From: an uncultured Muribaculaceae bacterium
Lineage (GTDB): Bacteria > Bacteroidota > Bacteroidia > Bacteroidales > Muribaculaceae
Assembly: GCA_947175145.1 (NCBI GenBank)
Contig: CAMWLY010000008.1
Location: forward strand, 1 to 45,549
Direction: 5' to 3'
DNA length: 45,549 nt
Part shown: positions 15,354 through 24,345 of the stretch, piece after piece
Position numbering within the stretch: the stretch's first letter is position 1
Layout of the letters: the number at the start of each line of letters is the position of its first letter
Made by a program: the position numbers and the translations under genes
Notes under the pieces: model-generated
Database searches by the model: none
Told to the model about the DNA's origin: nothing
What the model saw: only the letters and a program-made list of their open reading frames with translations

Positions 15354-17714
15354 ATGAGATTAAGCATAAAACATATATTGCTCACATCGGTTTGCACCCT
15401 GCTCGGGTTAGTATCATGCTCCAATGATCCGGAGCTGAAGGATCCGACACAAACCGAGACTCCGGTGCCTGACCGCATTACACTAAATATCACTGTACCG
15501 GAGTTTACGGTGGAGGAGCTCTCCACCCGAGGCGACAACACATTCAAGACTATCACGGCGCTCTGCTTCAACTCCGCGGGGGAATACCTCAGTCAGGAGA
15601 CAGTCAGGCTCGACGCATCATCGGTTTCCTCAGGTTCATTTGAGTTTACCGTGGGTCTTCACAAGATGACACACACACTGGAGTTTGTGACTGACATGGA
15701 GCCTACTGCCGCCGAGCATGATTTAACCGGAGTAATCCGCCGCGATCCTAACCTCGACATCATGTGGGGGCGCGCTTCGCTTAGCAATCTGCTTGCCAAG
15801 CCGGTGAGCGAACGCACGGTGCAGCTTCTGCGCTATTATGCCAAGGTCTCGGTGGCCAGTCCGGTGAGCGGATTTATCTCGCGCTTCGGAGTCTACGCCA
15901 CAGCTGCCATGGGAACTATAGCTCCCTCGGAAAGACGCGCCAGTCCTACTTCTCCTTCACTGCCTGATAATGTGCAGTATGGCTGGAATGTATCGCGCGG
16001 CCTTGACGCTATGGTTGCTGCCGACCGGGAGGTTCGCATATTCGAGACTCCCAAAGGTCGCGGTGTGATAATTATCGAAGGCAATTACAATGGCAAGAAG
16101 GGATATTACACAGTAGCTTTCCGCAAACGCAGCGGCTCGGGCAACTCGGAGACTCCGGGAGCCTACGACTATACGCCGGTCGATGTGGTCCGCAACCACC
16201 ACTATAAAGTCACAATTACCGATGTTCGCGCCGAGGGCTGGCCCACATGGGAGGAGGCTCTCAATGCCGAACCCGACAACCGCATAACCGTACAAATCAC
16301 CGACTCCAACATGGAAATCGATGATATTATCGCCACCCGCGACTATGAGCTCGGAGTCTCCTCAGAGGTTGATGTGGATTGCGATGCTACCGAAGCGGTG
16401 CTCAATGTGGTGACTTCATGGGCAAATGGCGACAAACCCGCCCTCATACTCACCGACAATGCCGCATGGGTCAAGACCGAAGGATTGACACTCCCACCAC
16501 ACAGTAATGTCTCGACAGGTGTGGCGAACCGCGGTGGCAAACGCTTTGTGATCACTGTGCCGATAGAAGCTAACAATGGTCAGGAAGAACGCAAGGCTGC
16601 GGTAACTGTCCGCTCCGGACAGCTTGAAAGAACCATCACCATAACCCAAGGGGGTCGCGACTACCGGCGCGACACCAAGCGCAAGGTAACTTACAAGATG
16701 GGAAGCAGCACCATAACAGCTGACTATTATACCTGGGTTGTATCAACTCTCAAGGGTGCAGCCCCCGAAGATTTCCACCAGGCGAATATGCGTCGTGATG
16801 ATGGTCTGATTTTCCCGTCGGTCAATGCTTATACCGCCGAATATACCATACCGGTATTGAGCGGTGACAATAACGCGCATGTGACCGGCAGCGGATTCTC
16901 CATGACCTCTTCAGCCACCGCATATACCATAAAGTGGACAGGTTCAACCCAGCCGGGCATAACCATAGGGGAATTCTCGGTAACAAATTCTCAGGGTGTT
17001 ACAATCACCTATCCGCTCTACCGCACCGGCTATATACATCAGCTCACCGCTTCACACTCCTCTTGGCAACCTGCAGGCAAGGCTATCCAGGGTTGGTTCT
17101 ACTATGAAGTAGTCAAGACACCCGATGGTTCAGGCTGGACACTGGACCGCAATATCGGCGCATCTTGCAATAAACCGTATATCACGACTCATGCCGGTTT
17201 CCGTGATAATCAGAGAGCAATCGGAGCATATTTCAAGATCGCCGATACAAAGTGCAGTTCTTATACCACATCGAATTCGATGCTGCAGTCCAATTCCACA
17301 GTGACCGACCGCATCGGCCTCGGCTCCTGGAAGGCTCCCACGCGCACCCAGATTGAGAAGCTGCAGATAAGCTATCGCGATTATGTGAGCGGCTCCGAAC
17401 ATGCCTATATCGCGCGTTTCAGCAGTCGCGATTCCAAAGTGAATCCGGTGTATCTGCCCCATGGCGGTTATTATGAAAGCGAAACTCCGAAACTTATCAC
17501 TCATGCTTGCCTTTGGACACGCACTCTCGTATCGGGCAGTCAGGGTTTCAGTCAGACAAGTCCCGAGTTCGGTTACTGGTATCAATATTTCGATTTCTAT
17601 TCCACCAAACCCGGATTCTCCAATATGCGTATAGCCAACGGTTCGGCCGGACAGGCTCCTGACGCGGGAGCTGTCTTTAAGTATATGCCGCTCCGTCCGT
17701 TCTGGAACAATTGA
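15354..17714 (+). CDS. Fimbrial tip-like lipoprotein with BACON-like domain
   Basis: The 786-residue protein starts at the ATG at 15354 (an upstream TTG gives four extra residues before the signal). The signal is MRLSIKHILLTSVCTLLGLV with lipidated Cys 22. Residues about 40-330 look like a fimbrillin/DUF4906 type domain (ITLNITVPEFTVEELSTRGD, FKTITALCFNSAGEYL, MWGRASLSNLL). Residues about 335-440 resemble a BACON domain ending RTITITQGG, a carbohydrate- or mucin-associated module. The C-terminal part has a LDRNIGA segment and aromatic repeats like other Bacteroidales fimbrial tip proteins. It is the last gene of the operon; the next gene has its own -7 box 18 bp downstream. Confidence 0.7.
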   Translation: MRLSIKHILLTSVCTLLGLVSCSNDPELKDPTQTETPVPDRITLNITVPEFTVEELSTRGDNTFKTITALCFNSAGEYLSQETVRLDASSVSSGSFEFTVGLHKMTHTLEFVTDMEPTAAEHDLTGVIRRDPNLDIMWGRASLSNLLAKPVSERTVQLLRYYAKVSVASPVSGFISRFGVYATAAMGTIAPSERRASPTSPSLPDNVQYGWNVSRGLDAMVAADREVRIFETPKGRGVIIIEGNYNGKKGYYTVAFRKRSGSGNSETPGAYDYTPVDVVRNHHYKVTITDVRAEGWPTWEEALNAEPDNRITVQITDSNMEIDDIIATRDYELGVSSEVDVDCDATEAVLNVVTSWANGDKPALILTDNAAWVKTEGLTLPPHSNVSTGVANRGGKRFVITVPIEANNGQEERKAAVTVRSGQLERTITITQGGRDYRRDTKRKVTYKMGSSTITADYYTWVVSTLKGAAPEDFHQANMRRDDGLIFPSVNAYTAEYTIPVLSGDNNAHVTGSGFSMTSSATAYTIKWTGSTQPGITIGEFSVTNSQGVTITYPLYRTGYIHQLTASHSSWQPAGKAIQGWFYYEVVKTPDGSGWTLDRNIGASCNKPYITTHAGFRDNQRAIGAYFKIADTKCSSYTTSNSMLQSNSTVTDRIGLGSWKAPTRTQIEKLQISYRDYVSGSEHAYIARFSSRDSKVNPVYLPHGGYYESETPKLITHACLWTRTLVSGSQGFSQTSPEFGYWYQYFDFYSTKPGFSNMRIANGSAGQAPDAGAVFKYMPLRPFWNN

Positions 17715-17720
17715 ATTTGT

Positions 17721-17728
17721 TATCTTTG
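17721..17728 (+). promoter_or_regulatory. -7 box (TATCTTTG) abutting the DegT start
   Basis: A perfect TAnnTTTG box ends 4 bp before the ATG at 17733, so transcription would start at or very near the start codon. No good -33 box lies at the usual spacing. Confidence 0.5.
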
Positions 17729-17732
17729 CGGA

Positions 17733-18854
17733 ATGAAAGATAACAGAATAAAATTTGCGGATCTCGAAGCTGTGACTCAGATGCATGGCGACGAGATCCG
17801 CGATGCTATAATACGCACCGTGGATTCCGGGTGGTATCTGCATGGTTCAGAGACTGCAGCCTTCGAACAGGAATATGCCGATTATATCGGCACTAAGCAT
17901 ACAGTCGGTGTAGCCAATGGCCTTGATGCACTCACGCTGTCGCTTCTTGCACTGCGTCAGATGGGTGAACTTAGTGAGGGCGATGAGGTTCTGGTGCCGG
18001 CAAATACATTTATCGCCTCGGTGCTGGCCATTACCGAAGCCGGGCTAACCCCGGTGCTTGTGGAGCCGGATCCTGAGACCCTGCAGATTGATGCCGCTAA
18101 AGCGGCCGAAGCCATAACTCCGCGCACCAAAGCTATGATGCTTGTGCATCTCTATGGCCGCTGTGCTTACAATCAGGCTATCGAGTCGCTGGTAAGCAAG
18201 CACGCACTGATCCTTATTGAGGATAATGCCCAGGCACATGGTTGCATTTTTGAAGGGAAGCGCACCGGATCACTCGGACGTGTGGGGTGCCATAGTTTCT
18301 ACCCGGGCAAGAATCTCGGAGCCTTGGGCGATGGCGGAGCGATAACCACTGATGATGACCGGCTTGCCGAAATAGTCCGCGCGCTCGGGAACTATGGTTC
18401 CGAAACAAAATATGTTTGCAAATATCGAGGCCGCAATTCGCGTCTTGATGAGATGCAGGCGGCAGCCCTGCGCGTGAAATTGCGCTATCTTGATGCCGAT
18501 AATGAGCGGCGACGCCGAATAGCGCGAATATATTATGATCGCCTCTCTGCCACCCCGGGACTACGATTGCCGGCTCTCACACTCCCGCAGGAAAATGTGT
18601 ACCATCTGTTCCCGATATTTGTAGAAAATCGTGACTTCGTGCGCTGCAAACTCGATGAAGCGGGAGTTGATACCCTTATCCACTATCCTATCCCACCTCA
18701 CAGGCAGGAATGCTATGCCGGATATTTCTGTAATCAGGAGTACCCGATTACAGACCAATTAGCCACAGAGGAACTGTCGCTACCCATATATGCTGCCATG
18801 ACGGAATCCGATGCCCACCGAGTAGCCGACATGGTTTTAAGTGTTAGGCGTTAG
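17733..18854 (+). CDS. DegT/DnrJ/EryC1/StrS family sugar aminotransferase
   Basis: The 373-residue protein is a typical PLP-dependent nucleotide-sugar aminotransferase: RTVDSGWYLHGSETAAFEQEYA at the N-terminus, GVANGLDALTLSLLAL, the EDNAQAHG segment, the SFYPGKNLGALGDGG motif with the PLP lysine at residue 193, and RNSRLDEMQAAALRVKL. It resembles enzymes that make 3-amino-3,6-dideoxy-hexoses (FdtB/QdtB group), but the exact sugar cannot be assigned. No other sugar-biosynthesis gene is adjacent. The last codons and stop lie inside a repeat-associated sequence (GTTAGGCGTTAGA, 18843-18855) also found at 31278-31290. Confidence 0.85.
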   Translation: MKDNRIKFADLEAVTQMHGDEIRDAIIRTVDSGWYLHGSETAAFEQEYADYIGTKHTVGVANGLDALTLSLLALRQMGELSEGDEVLVPANTFIASVLAITEAGLTPVLVEPDPETLQIDAAKAAEAITPRTKAMMLVHLYGRCAYNQAIESLVSKHALILIEDNAQAHGCIFEGKRTGSLGRVGCHSFYPGKNLGALGDGGAITTDDDRLAEIVRALGNYGSETKYVCKYRGRNSRLDEMQAAALRVKLRYLDADNERRRRIARIYYDRLSATPGLRLPALTLPQENVYHLFPIFVENRDFVRCKLDEAGVDTLIHYPIPPHRQECYAGYFCNQEYPITDQLATEELSLPIYAAMTESDAHRVADMVLSVRR

Positions 18855-18860
18855 ACTTTG

Positions 18861-18930
18861 TAGGGACGTGCCATGGCACGTCCGAGATATAATGGATCGC
18901 CAACCGCGGACGCGCCATGGCGCGTCCCTA
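18861..18930. repeat. Paired palindromic REP-like elements
   Basis: GGACGTGCCATGGCACGTCC (18864-18883) and GGACGCGCCATGGCGCGTCC (18908-18927) are each perfect 20-bp palindromes. Flanked by TAGG and CCTA, they form a larger inverted pair. The second sequence recurs at 31327-31346. The preceding GTTAGGCGTTAGA is shared with that site too, so the dispersed unit is longer than the palindrome. Confidence 0.85.
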
Positions 18931-18982
18931 CCGGGTCAATTGATTAAAATCCTAACACCAAACCCCCTCCTAAAAAGCAAAA

Positions 18983-19010
18983 CTGCGCCAAAATAAATAT
19001 TTTGACGCAG
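18983..19010 (-). terminator. Hairpin after the secreted-protein operon
   Basis: CTGCGCCAAAATA (18983-18995) pairs with TATTTTGACGCAG (18998-19010) with one mismatch and a two-base centre. It lies 30 bp past the stop of the leftward gene and 130 bp past the DegT stop, so it can serve either gene. The T-run is weak. Confidence 0.5.
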
Positions 19011-19039
19011 CCGATTAGATTGGGAGTCAAATAGGCGTA

Positions 19040-19906
19040 TTAGTTTCTGATTACCTTTTTGCCGTTGGAAATCGATATTCCGCGGTCTCCCTCTTTAAAG
19101 ACGCGACCATCTAAGTGATACTTATTACCATTGTGAGGTGTAACGTATTCCTCCTGAAGATCTTCAACTCCGGAAGGTTCATTGTCAAATATCTTTGTTC
19201 CGTTATGATAGAGGGAATATAGATATTTATTTCGATAACGTGGTTCATCAAGTCCACCAAGTCCTCCGACCCCGCATATCCAATACGTATCATATTCTTC
19301 AGCAATATCAAAATCCTGGGAGTATGTTGTAGTCGTCATTTTTAAACTTGGCAAACCCTCTTTATCTTTAGGAAATTGAATCCTTTCAGAACAGGTCGTT
19401 TTTACATTTATGCGAAATTCATCGACATTATATGAATACTCATCGAATACATCTCCAGGAGCAAGGTTAAAATCAAATATCAATATTTCGGGTTCATCGG
19501 GTCTATCTACATTCTTTTTCCAAACCTTACTTTCCTCGGTCCGGACATAAGAGAGTAATTGGGGGTCATTGATTCCTCGATCCTCACACAGACGCCAAAC
19601 ACAAAAATATTTCTTGTCGCCAAGTTCAATTTCACCTTCAAGCCATTCTTTATAAACGATTCGTTTCAATGTGTATGAAAAATCATCATTTACAATTATA
19701 TCCTTACAGCTATAATACCATTCTGTCCCCTCACAATAGTAGTTTGTAAACTCACGAACCTGCTCGTCGCTTTCTCCGTTATTATCCTCATCGTCAGATT
19801 CTGTATTACTATTTGCTACTATATTGTCAACATTAACTGCATAAACCTGTCCACTCATGAGAAAACAGGCCAGCGTAACCATCATGCAAATTAATACCTT
19901 TTTCAT
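19040..19906 (-). CDS. Secreted protein with Bacteroidales C-terminal tail, unknown function
   Basis: The 288-residue protein has a signal peptide (residues 1-23, ending VYA), an acidic linker (NTESDDEDNNGESDE), and a beta-rich body with no family I recognise (YYCEGTEWYYSCKD, LSYVRTEESKVW, IFDFNLAPGDVFDEY). The last 30 residues (YHLDGRVFKEGDRGISISNGKKVIRN) look like the type of C-terminal domain seen on secreted Bacteroidales proteins (a fold with N-x-x-G-R-V...G-I-x-I-x-N-G-K-K), possibly for type IX-like secretion. It follows the C10-like protein gene by 13 bp with no promoter between, so the two form an operon and may function together, for example as partner or inhibitor (inference). Confidence 0.6.
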   Translation of the reverse strand: MKKVLICMMVTLACFLMSGQVYAVNVDNIVANSNTESDDEDNNGESDEQVREFTNYYCEGTEWYYSCKDIIVNDDFSYTLKRIVYKEWLEGEIELGDKKYFCVWRLCEDRGINDPQLLSYVRTEESKVWKKNVDRPDEPEILIFDFNLAPGDVFDEYSYNVDEFRINVKTTCSERIQFPKDKEGLPSLKMTTTTYSQDFDIAEEYDTYWICGVGGLGGLDEPRYRNKYLYSLYHNGTKIFDNEPSGVEDLQEEYVTPHNGNKYHLDGRVFKEGDRGISISNGKKVIRN

Positions 19907-19919
19907 ATTTATTCCTTTT

Positions 19920-21191
19920 TTATTTTACTCCCCAATGACAAATTATTTTGAATCTATATGGGTCATATTCCATGAACACAGGAAATGAATAATATCCATC
20001 GCATGAACCATACCAACCCCACACGCAATGAAGCATTCCATCTAATGGATTCCCATCAGAATCAAACAGTACATCGCAACCATCTACAATCCATGTGAAG
20101 GGAGCTTCTAAGAGCTCGGCTTTATCTACTGGATCTGGGCGTTTACCATCCGAATCAACAAGAAATCCCCACATCTCTACAACATATTCATCATTTAATA
20201 ATGAGATAATGTCTCTTATATCTGTACTTACTGACAAATTTGACAATTTACAATCAAGCTGATTAAGTAGCCCATATGTTTGAAAAAGACTTGTAACAGA
20301 GGCATATTCGAATGTTTGATAATCCGTATTTGAATCTTCTCCCAAATTGTACAATAGCTGATTATACGCTGAGATACCATCCAGAAAATAAAAGTATCCG
20401 GGTTTTGGAGGATTTACCGGTGTTGGTGGATTATCAGGCTTAGTGTAATTTAATTCATTTTGGTTTATTGAAGACTTCCCAAAAAGATTTCTAACATCAT
20501 TTGCACATTTTGAGAAATCATAATAGAAATTATGGTAAACTAATGTATCCTTACAATGCGTAAGTAATGTTGCCATTGCGATGCACCCTGAACTAACGAA
20601 ATGGTCCGGGTGAGCTTCTTTAATTTTATCATTAAAGGTATGAATAATACCGAGGGGAAGATTTATTTGTGGTTCTATTATAAAATGCCTCACCGGAGAT
20701 GTAGCCGACTTTGCATTCTGTTGACTCTGTGTTTGACCCGAATCTAATGAAGCAAGATATGTCTCGATGCGATCCAAGAAGGCAGCTTTGACAAAGGGAT
20801 TAGTCGAATCAAAGTGCCCTTTTGTGTTATATGCAATAGGGTCAGGGAGTCGGCTGTCATTTGCAACAATCACAAAACCATCTTCTTGACCATAGTTTAC
20901 AATATACGCAACTGTATCACTCAAAATCTGAGACGAAAGAGTATTATCGTTAAGTAATACAGGCTCAACAAGTTTTCTTGGAGAGGTAGAAGGGGTAACG
21001 GAAAGAGTATTATCCGCAATACGAATAACCTCAGAAAGACTGTAAGGTCTATCACAGATTTCAGAACCGCGAGTTGAGGTGTTGTTGGTCTGAACTTTTG
21101 CAACCTGATCTGATGGTTCCTGAATGGTCTCACAACCGGCCAATACGATAGCCATGGCCAAAACAGCAGGGATTAAAAAATAATGTTTCAT
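19920..21191 (-). CDS. C10 (streptopain-like) peptidase homologue, probably inactive
   Basis: The 423-residue lipoprotein (signal MKHYFLIPAVLAMAIVLAGC, Cys 20) has the C10/Spi propeptide (about 48-150, LSEVIRIADNTL, GFVIVANDSRLPDPIAY) and the catalytic domain. The nucleophile site is kept: SSGCIAMA with Cys 203 (family GCVATA). However, the family's GHAxVIDG reads PFTWIVDG here, with Phe 365 at the catalytic His position, and the Asn of HxNWGWG is Val 390 (LHCVWGWYG). Both changes predict loss of protease activity. The start is the ATG at 21191, behind a good promoter; a longer frame starts before the signal peptide. The gene heads the two-gene operon with the 19040-19906 protein. Confidence 0.75.
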   Translation of the reverse strand: MKHYFLIPAVLAMAIVLAGCETIQEPSDQVAKVQTNNTSTRGSEICDRPYSLSEVIRIADNTLSVTPSTSPRKLVEPVLLNDNTLSSQILSDTVAYIVNYGQEDGFVIVANDSRLPDPIAYNTKGHFDSTNPFVKAAFLDRIETYLASLDSGQTQSQQNAKSATSPVRHFIIEPQINLPLGIIHTFNDKIKEAHPDHFVSSGCIAMATLLTHCKDTLVYHNFYYDFSKCANDVRNLFGKSSINQNELNYTKPDNPPTPVNPPKPGYFYFLDGISAYNQLLYNLGEDSNTDYQTFEYASVTSLFQTYGLLNQLDCKLSNLSVSTDIRDIISLLNDEYVVEMWGFLVDSDGKRPDPVDKAELLEAPFTWIVDGCDVLFDSDGNPLDGMLHCVWGWYGSCDGYYSFPVFMEYDPYRFKIICHWGVK

Positions 21192-21218
21192 ACTTTTAAA
21201 AAGTAAGTATATTATTGG

Positions 21219-21249
21219 CAAAGATAATAACAAAATTTAACAAGTCAAT
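21219..21249 (-). promoter_or_regulatory. Promoter of the C10-like operon
   Basis: Minus strand: ATTG (21249-21246), 19-bp spacer, TATCTTTG (21226-21219), an exact Bacteroidetes consensus. The leader would be about 25 bases. Confidence 0.6.
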
Positions 21250-21713
21250 ACCATTATTATAAAAATCGCCATAAATGTACCAATTTGACCAATAATATCC
21301 CTTTTTGACCAAAAAAATATTGACTAATATTAAACTTGATTACATTCTGAGGAGATGATTACTTCTTAAAGGTGATTAAATATAGTTTATTGAATATTAA
21401 AACATGTCCTATCATTGTATTATGTAACCTAAGGTGTTTATGACTCTGTGGATTTCTGAGTTAGGCCTAATGGAGATGGGCGTACCCTACGGGCAATTGT
21501 TTTCTTTTTTGGGCATTTTCCGAGGGTGGCGCATCCCTTTCAGGGATTGCTTACCCCCGGTTGTGTGGAGATTAATGCCCACGTTCCGGGGCATTTGTGC
21601 CTTTCAGGCACTCATTAGATTTCAGATTGTGCATTGTGCATTGTGCATTGTTAATTGTACATTGTCCATTCCTAACTAAAACCTAAAAAAGCACAAACCT
21701 GCACATTTTTTGC
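21250..21713. other. Long intergenic region with degenerate dispersed repeat
   Basis: No gene is supported. Bases 21434-21620 (TGGAGATGGGCGTACCCTAC, GGGTGGCGCATCCCTTTCAG, ATGCCCACGTTCCGGGGC) resemble a degenerate repeat often left between Bacteroidales genes; that recognition is from memory. Bases 21627-21667 are a short tandem repeat of GTGCATT/ATTGT units. An 81-codon frame crosses this region but has no coding character. Confidence 0.5.
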
Positions 21714-21721
21714 TAAATTTG
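21714..21721 (+). promoter_or_regulatory. -7 box (TAAATTTG) abutting the Ig-like lipoprotein start
   Basis: A perfect TAnnTTTG box ends 4 bp before the ATG at 21726, the same arrangement as at 17721 and (with one mismatch) 1231. It points to a leaderless or nearly leaderless mRNA. Confidence 0.5.
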
Positions 21722-21725
21722 CGCT

Positions 21726-23714
21726 ATGAAGTGCAAGCATACGGGCGCATGGTGCGCCATAACCATATTTACTATAATCCTCCTGATGACCGCCTGCGCC
21801 AATATCGGCACCCCGACCGGCGGCCCGCGCGATGAAACACCTCCTATGCTCGTTAAGGCTGACCCGGCTCCCGGTGCCCTTAACGTGACTAATAAAAAAA
21901 TGACGCTTACATTCAATGAGCTGGTCAACGTAAAAGATGCCTTCCAGAATGTAGTAGTCTCCCCGACCTCCAAATCGGTGCCCAAAGTAACTTCCATGGG
22001 ACGCAGGGTCATTATAGATTTTGATTCCCTCTCTCCAAACACCACCTACACGGTGGACTTCGGTAACTCAATCGAGGATGTCAACGAAGCCAACAAACTC
22101 CAGGGATTCTCATACACATTTTCAACCGGAACTACACTCGACTCGCTGCGCATATCAGGGCGCGTGCTCTCCGCCCGCAATCTGGAACCTCAACAGCAGA
22201 TGATAGTCGGAGTGCAAAGCAACCTCGCTGACAGCGCATTCACCTCTCAGCGACTGCTGCGCGTGGCAAAAACCGATGACCGTGGAAGATTCACAATCCG
22301 CGGACTCGCCCCGGGTAAGTATCGTGTATTCGCCTTAGGTGACAACGACAATGACCTGAAATATTCCTCTCCCGAAGAAGCAATTGCTTTTTACGATGCC
22401 ATAGTGGAACCCTCATCGAAACCGGCCGAGGCATTCGATACGATTTATAATGAGCACACCCACGAAATCGACACGATAATTCCGCGCGGACGAACCATGT
22501 TCCTCCCCAACGATATTCTGCTGCGCACCTTTACCTCTGATGTGCGTCAGCAATATATGAAGAAATATGAGCGTCTTGACTCCACCCGCGTTTTCATCAA
22601 GTTCAACACCAAGGCCGAAGCTCTCCCTGACATAAGATTACTCGGTTATCCGGAAGTGACAAATATCGGCACACTTGAGACGCGCAAGGATCTGGATTCA
22701 CTTGTCTATTGGCTCCCCCCGGGGCTCGCCTCTATCGACACCTTAAGACTTGAGGTAGGCTATACACGCACCGACCCGACGCTTAAGCCGGAATATGTGA
22801 CCGACACTCTCAACTTTATCACTCATAAGCTTCCGGTGCGAAAAAACCAGAAGAAAAAGATTGATAGCAAGCAGGCGGCAGCTGACTCCTTGACAAGAAT
22901 CACCACCCGCTTCACACCCCTGTTTTCATCAACACAAGAGGTATATCTGCCGATTGAATTCGAACTACCCGCTCCGATTGCCCGACTGGATAGCGGTGCA
23001 TTTTCCATACTGCAGAAGGTCGACACAATATATCGTGCGCTTCCGGGCGGATACCGGCTTTCGATGCCCGACAGCCTGAATACCCGAAAGCTGCGTATCG
23101 AGTATCCTTGGGCCTACGACACCGAGTATCAACTCAAGATTGATTCGCTTGCTGCCACCGACATATATGGCCGCACTTCGATGCCGCTTCTTCAGGATTT
23201 CGCAACCCGCAAAGAGGCCGATTACTCCTCATTGGAATTCAATGTGACCGGTTTGCCTGCGGGTATGCCGGCGTTTGTGGAACTACTTGGCCAAAGCGAT
23301 GATGTGAAGCGCACCGTAGAGGTTGCCGGAGACGGGCGCGCATGGTTCCCATATCTGACTCCGGGGAAATACTACGCACGCATAATCCTCGATGCCAATG
23401 GCAATGGTGTTTATGACACCGGCGATTACACCCAATCTCTGCAGCCTGAACTTGCTTATTATTATCCCAAGGCTATCAATGTGCGTCAAAACTGGGATAA
23501 GGCTGAACCCTGGAATTTATTCGGTGTCCCGGTTGACCAGATGAAGCCCATGGCCATTCTTAAGAACAAGCCGCAGCAGGATCGCCACAACCGCAACAAT
23601 AATAGCGGCACCGATGAAGATAGCGACGAAGAGGAGGTATTCGATCCTACCAAGAACCCGTTTGATCCAAACGACAAGGGTAATCGCCGCAACCGCACAG
23701 TGGGAGGCTATTAA
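21726..23714 (+). CDS. Ig-like (SbsA/Big_5 type) domain lipoprotein
   Basis: The 662-residue protein has a lipobox (LLMTAC, Cys 24) and the motif IGTPTGGPRDETPPMLVKADPAPGA typical of a conserved Bacteroidetes lipoprotein family. A bacterial Ig-like domain of the SbsA/Big_5 type follows (about 40-135, KKMTLTFNELVNVKD, YTVDFGNSIEDVNEAN). Further beta-rich repeats include GLAPGKYRVFALGDNDNDL and a calcium-loop-like DANGNGVYDTGDY near the C-terminus. The end is Asn/Arg-rich. The function is unknown; it is a cell-surface or periplasmic lipoprotein. The stop overlaps the convergent folK gene by 4 bp. Confidence 0.75.
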   Translation: MKCKHTGAWCAITIFTIILLMTACANIGTPTGGPRDETPPMLVKADPAPGALNVTNKKMTLTFNELVNVKDAFQNVVVSPTSKSVPKVTSMGRRVIIDFDSLSPNTTYTVDFGNSIEDVNEANKLQGFSYTFSTGTTLDSLRISGRVLSARNLEPQQQMIVGVQSNLADSAFTSQRLLRVAKTDDRGRFTIRGLAPGKYRVFALGDNDNDLKYSSPEEAIAFYDAIVEPSSKPAEAFDTIYNEHTHEIDTIIPRGRTMFLPNDILLRTFTSDVRQQYMKKYERLDSTRVFIKFNTKAEALPDIRLLGYPEVTNIGTLETRKDLDSLVYWLPPGLASIDTLRLEVGYTRTDPTLKPEYVTDTLNFITHKLPVRKNQKKKIDSKQAAADSLTRITTRFTPLFSSTQEVYLPIEFELPAPIARLDSGAFSILQKVDTIYRALPGGYRLSMPDSLNTRKLRIEYPWAYDTEYQLKIDSLAATDIYGRTSMPLLQDFATRKEADYSSLEFNVTGLPAGMPAFVELLGQSDDVKRTVEVAGDGRAWFPYLTPGKYYARIILDANGNGVYDTGDYTQSLQPELAYYYPKAINVRQNWDKAEPWNLFGVPVDQMKPMAILKNKPQQDRHNRNNNSGTDEDSDEEEVFDPTKNPFDPNDKGNRRNRTVGGY

Positions 23715-24199
23715 GCCTCTGTGGAATCTTCCCGATCTTCGGGCAACTCTGCCAGCATCTGCTCGCACGTTTTACCAGAAACCGGATGCCGCCACAGCGG
23801 GGCGAGTTCAGCCATCGGCGCAAGGAAAAATTTCCTTTCTGCAAGGTGGGGGTGTGGAATTCTGAGGGATTCTGTTTCAATCACCGCATCATCGGCAGCC
23901 ATTATGTCTATATCGAGTTCGCGATCTTTATACCCACCTTTGGTATCGCGATGAGGTGATTTATTTAGTTCCTTCTCAATCTCCTGACATATGGTCAGCA
24001 CTTCTTCCGGCGACTTATCGGAGACGATCATAACCGCGATATTGGCAAATCTGTTGGGTGACAGGAATCCCCAGGGAGCGGATTCCATGATTTTAGAGGT
24101 TTCGAAATAACCGAACCTCTTCTCAAGTGCGCGGAGTGCACGGCTCAGATTCAGCTTGGGATTTCCCAGATTCGATCCCAGATTAAGAAAGTAATGCAT
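23711..24199 (-). CDS. folK: 2-amino-4-hydroxy-6-hydroxymethyldihydropteridine diphosphokinase (HPPK)
   Basis: The 162-residue protein matches HPPK across its length: LNLGSNLGNPKLNLSRAL at the start, SAPWGFLSPNRFANIAV, KDRELDIDIMAAD (the magnesium/substrate RxLDxDI motif), and IPHPHLAERKFFLAPMAELAP. It transfers pyrophosphate from ATP to the pterin in folate synthesis, in the cytoplasm. It is encoded convergently with the Ig-like lipoprotein gene, sharing 4 bp at the 3' ends. No consensus promoter is evident upstream. Confidence 0.93.
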   Translation of the reverse strand: MHYFLNLGSNLGNPKLNLSRALRALEKRFGYFETSKIMESAPWGFLSPNRFANIAVMIVSDKSPEEVLTICQEIEKELNKSPHRDTKGGYKDRELDIDIMAADDAVIETESLRIPHPHLAERKFFLAPMAELAPLWRHPVSGKTCEQMLAELPEDREDSTEA

Positions 24200-24306
24200 T
24201 TTTTCGGTATTAGGGTTTTACCGGATTGAGTAATAGCTATATTATATTAGCTAAGGTAGCTATTTAGCTATTTAGCTAAAATTCAATTACTCTGATAGCT
24301 CAGGAT

Positions 24307-24345
24307 AAAAAAAGTGGGGCGCGGTTTCGCGCCCCAACTTTTTTT
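24307..24345. terminator. Bidirectional rho-independent terminator
   Basis: GGGGCGCG (24316-24323), loop GTTT, CGCGCCCC (24328-24335), flanked by A7 on the left and T7 on the right. It begins at the infB stop codon (24344-24346) and so ends the rimP-nusA-infB operon. The flanks make it usable from the other side as well. Confidence 0.92.

Noticed and set aside
21434-21679. 81-codon frame in the intergenic region
   Set aside because: It runs over dispersed and short tandem repeats and ends in them; the composition is not coding-like.
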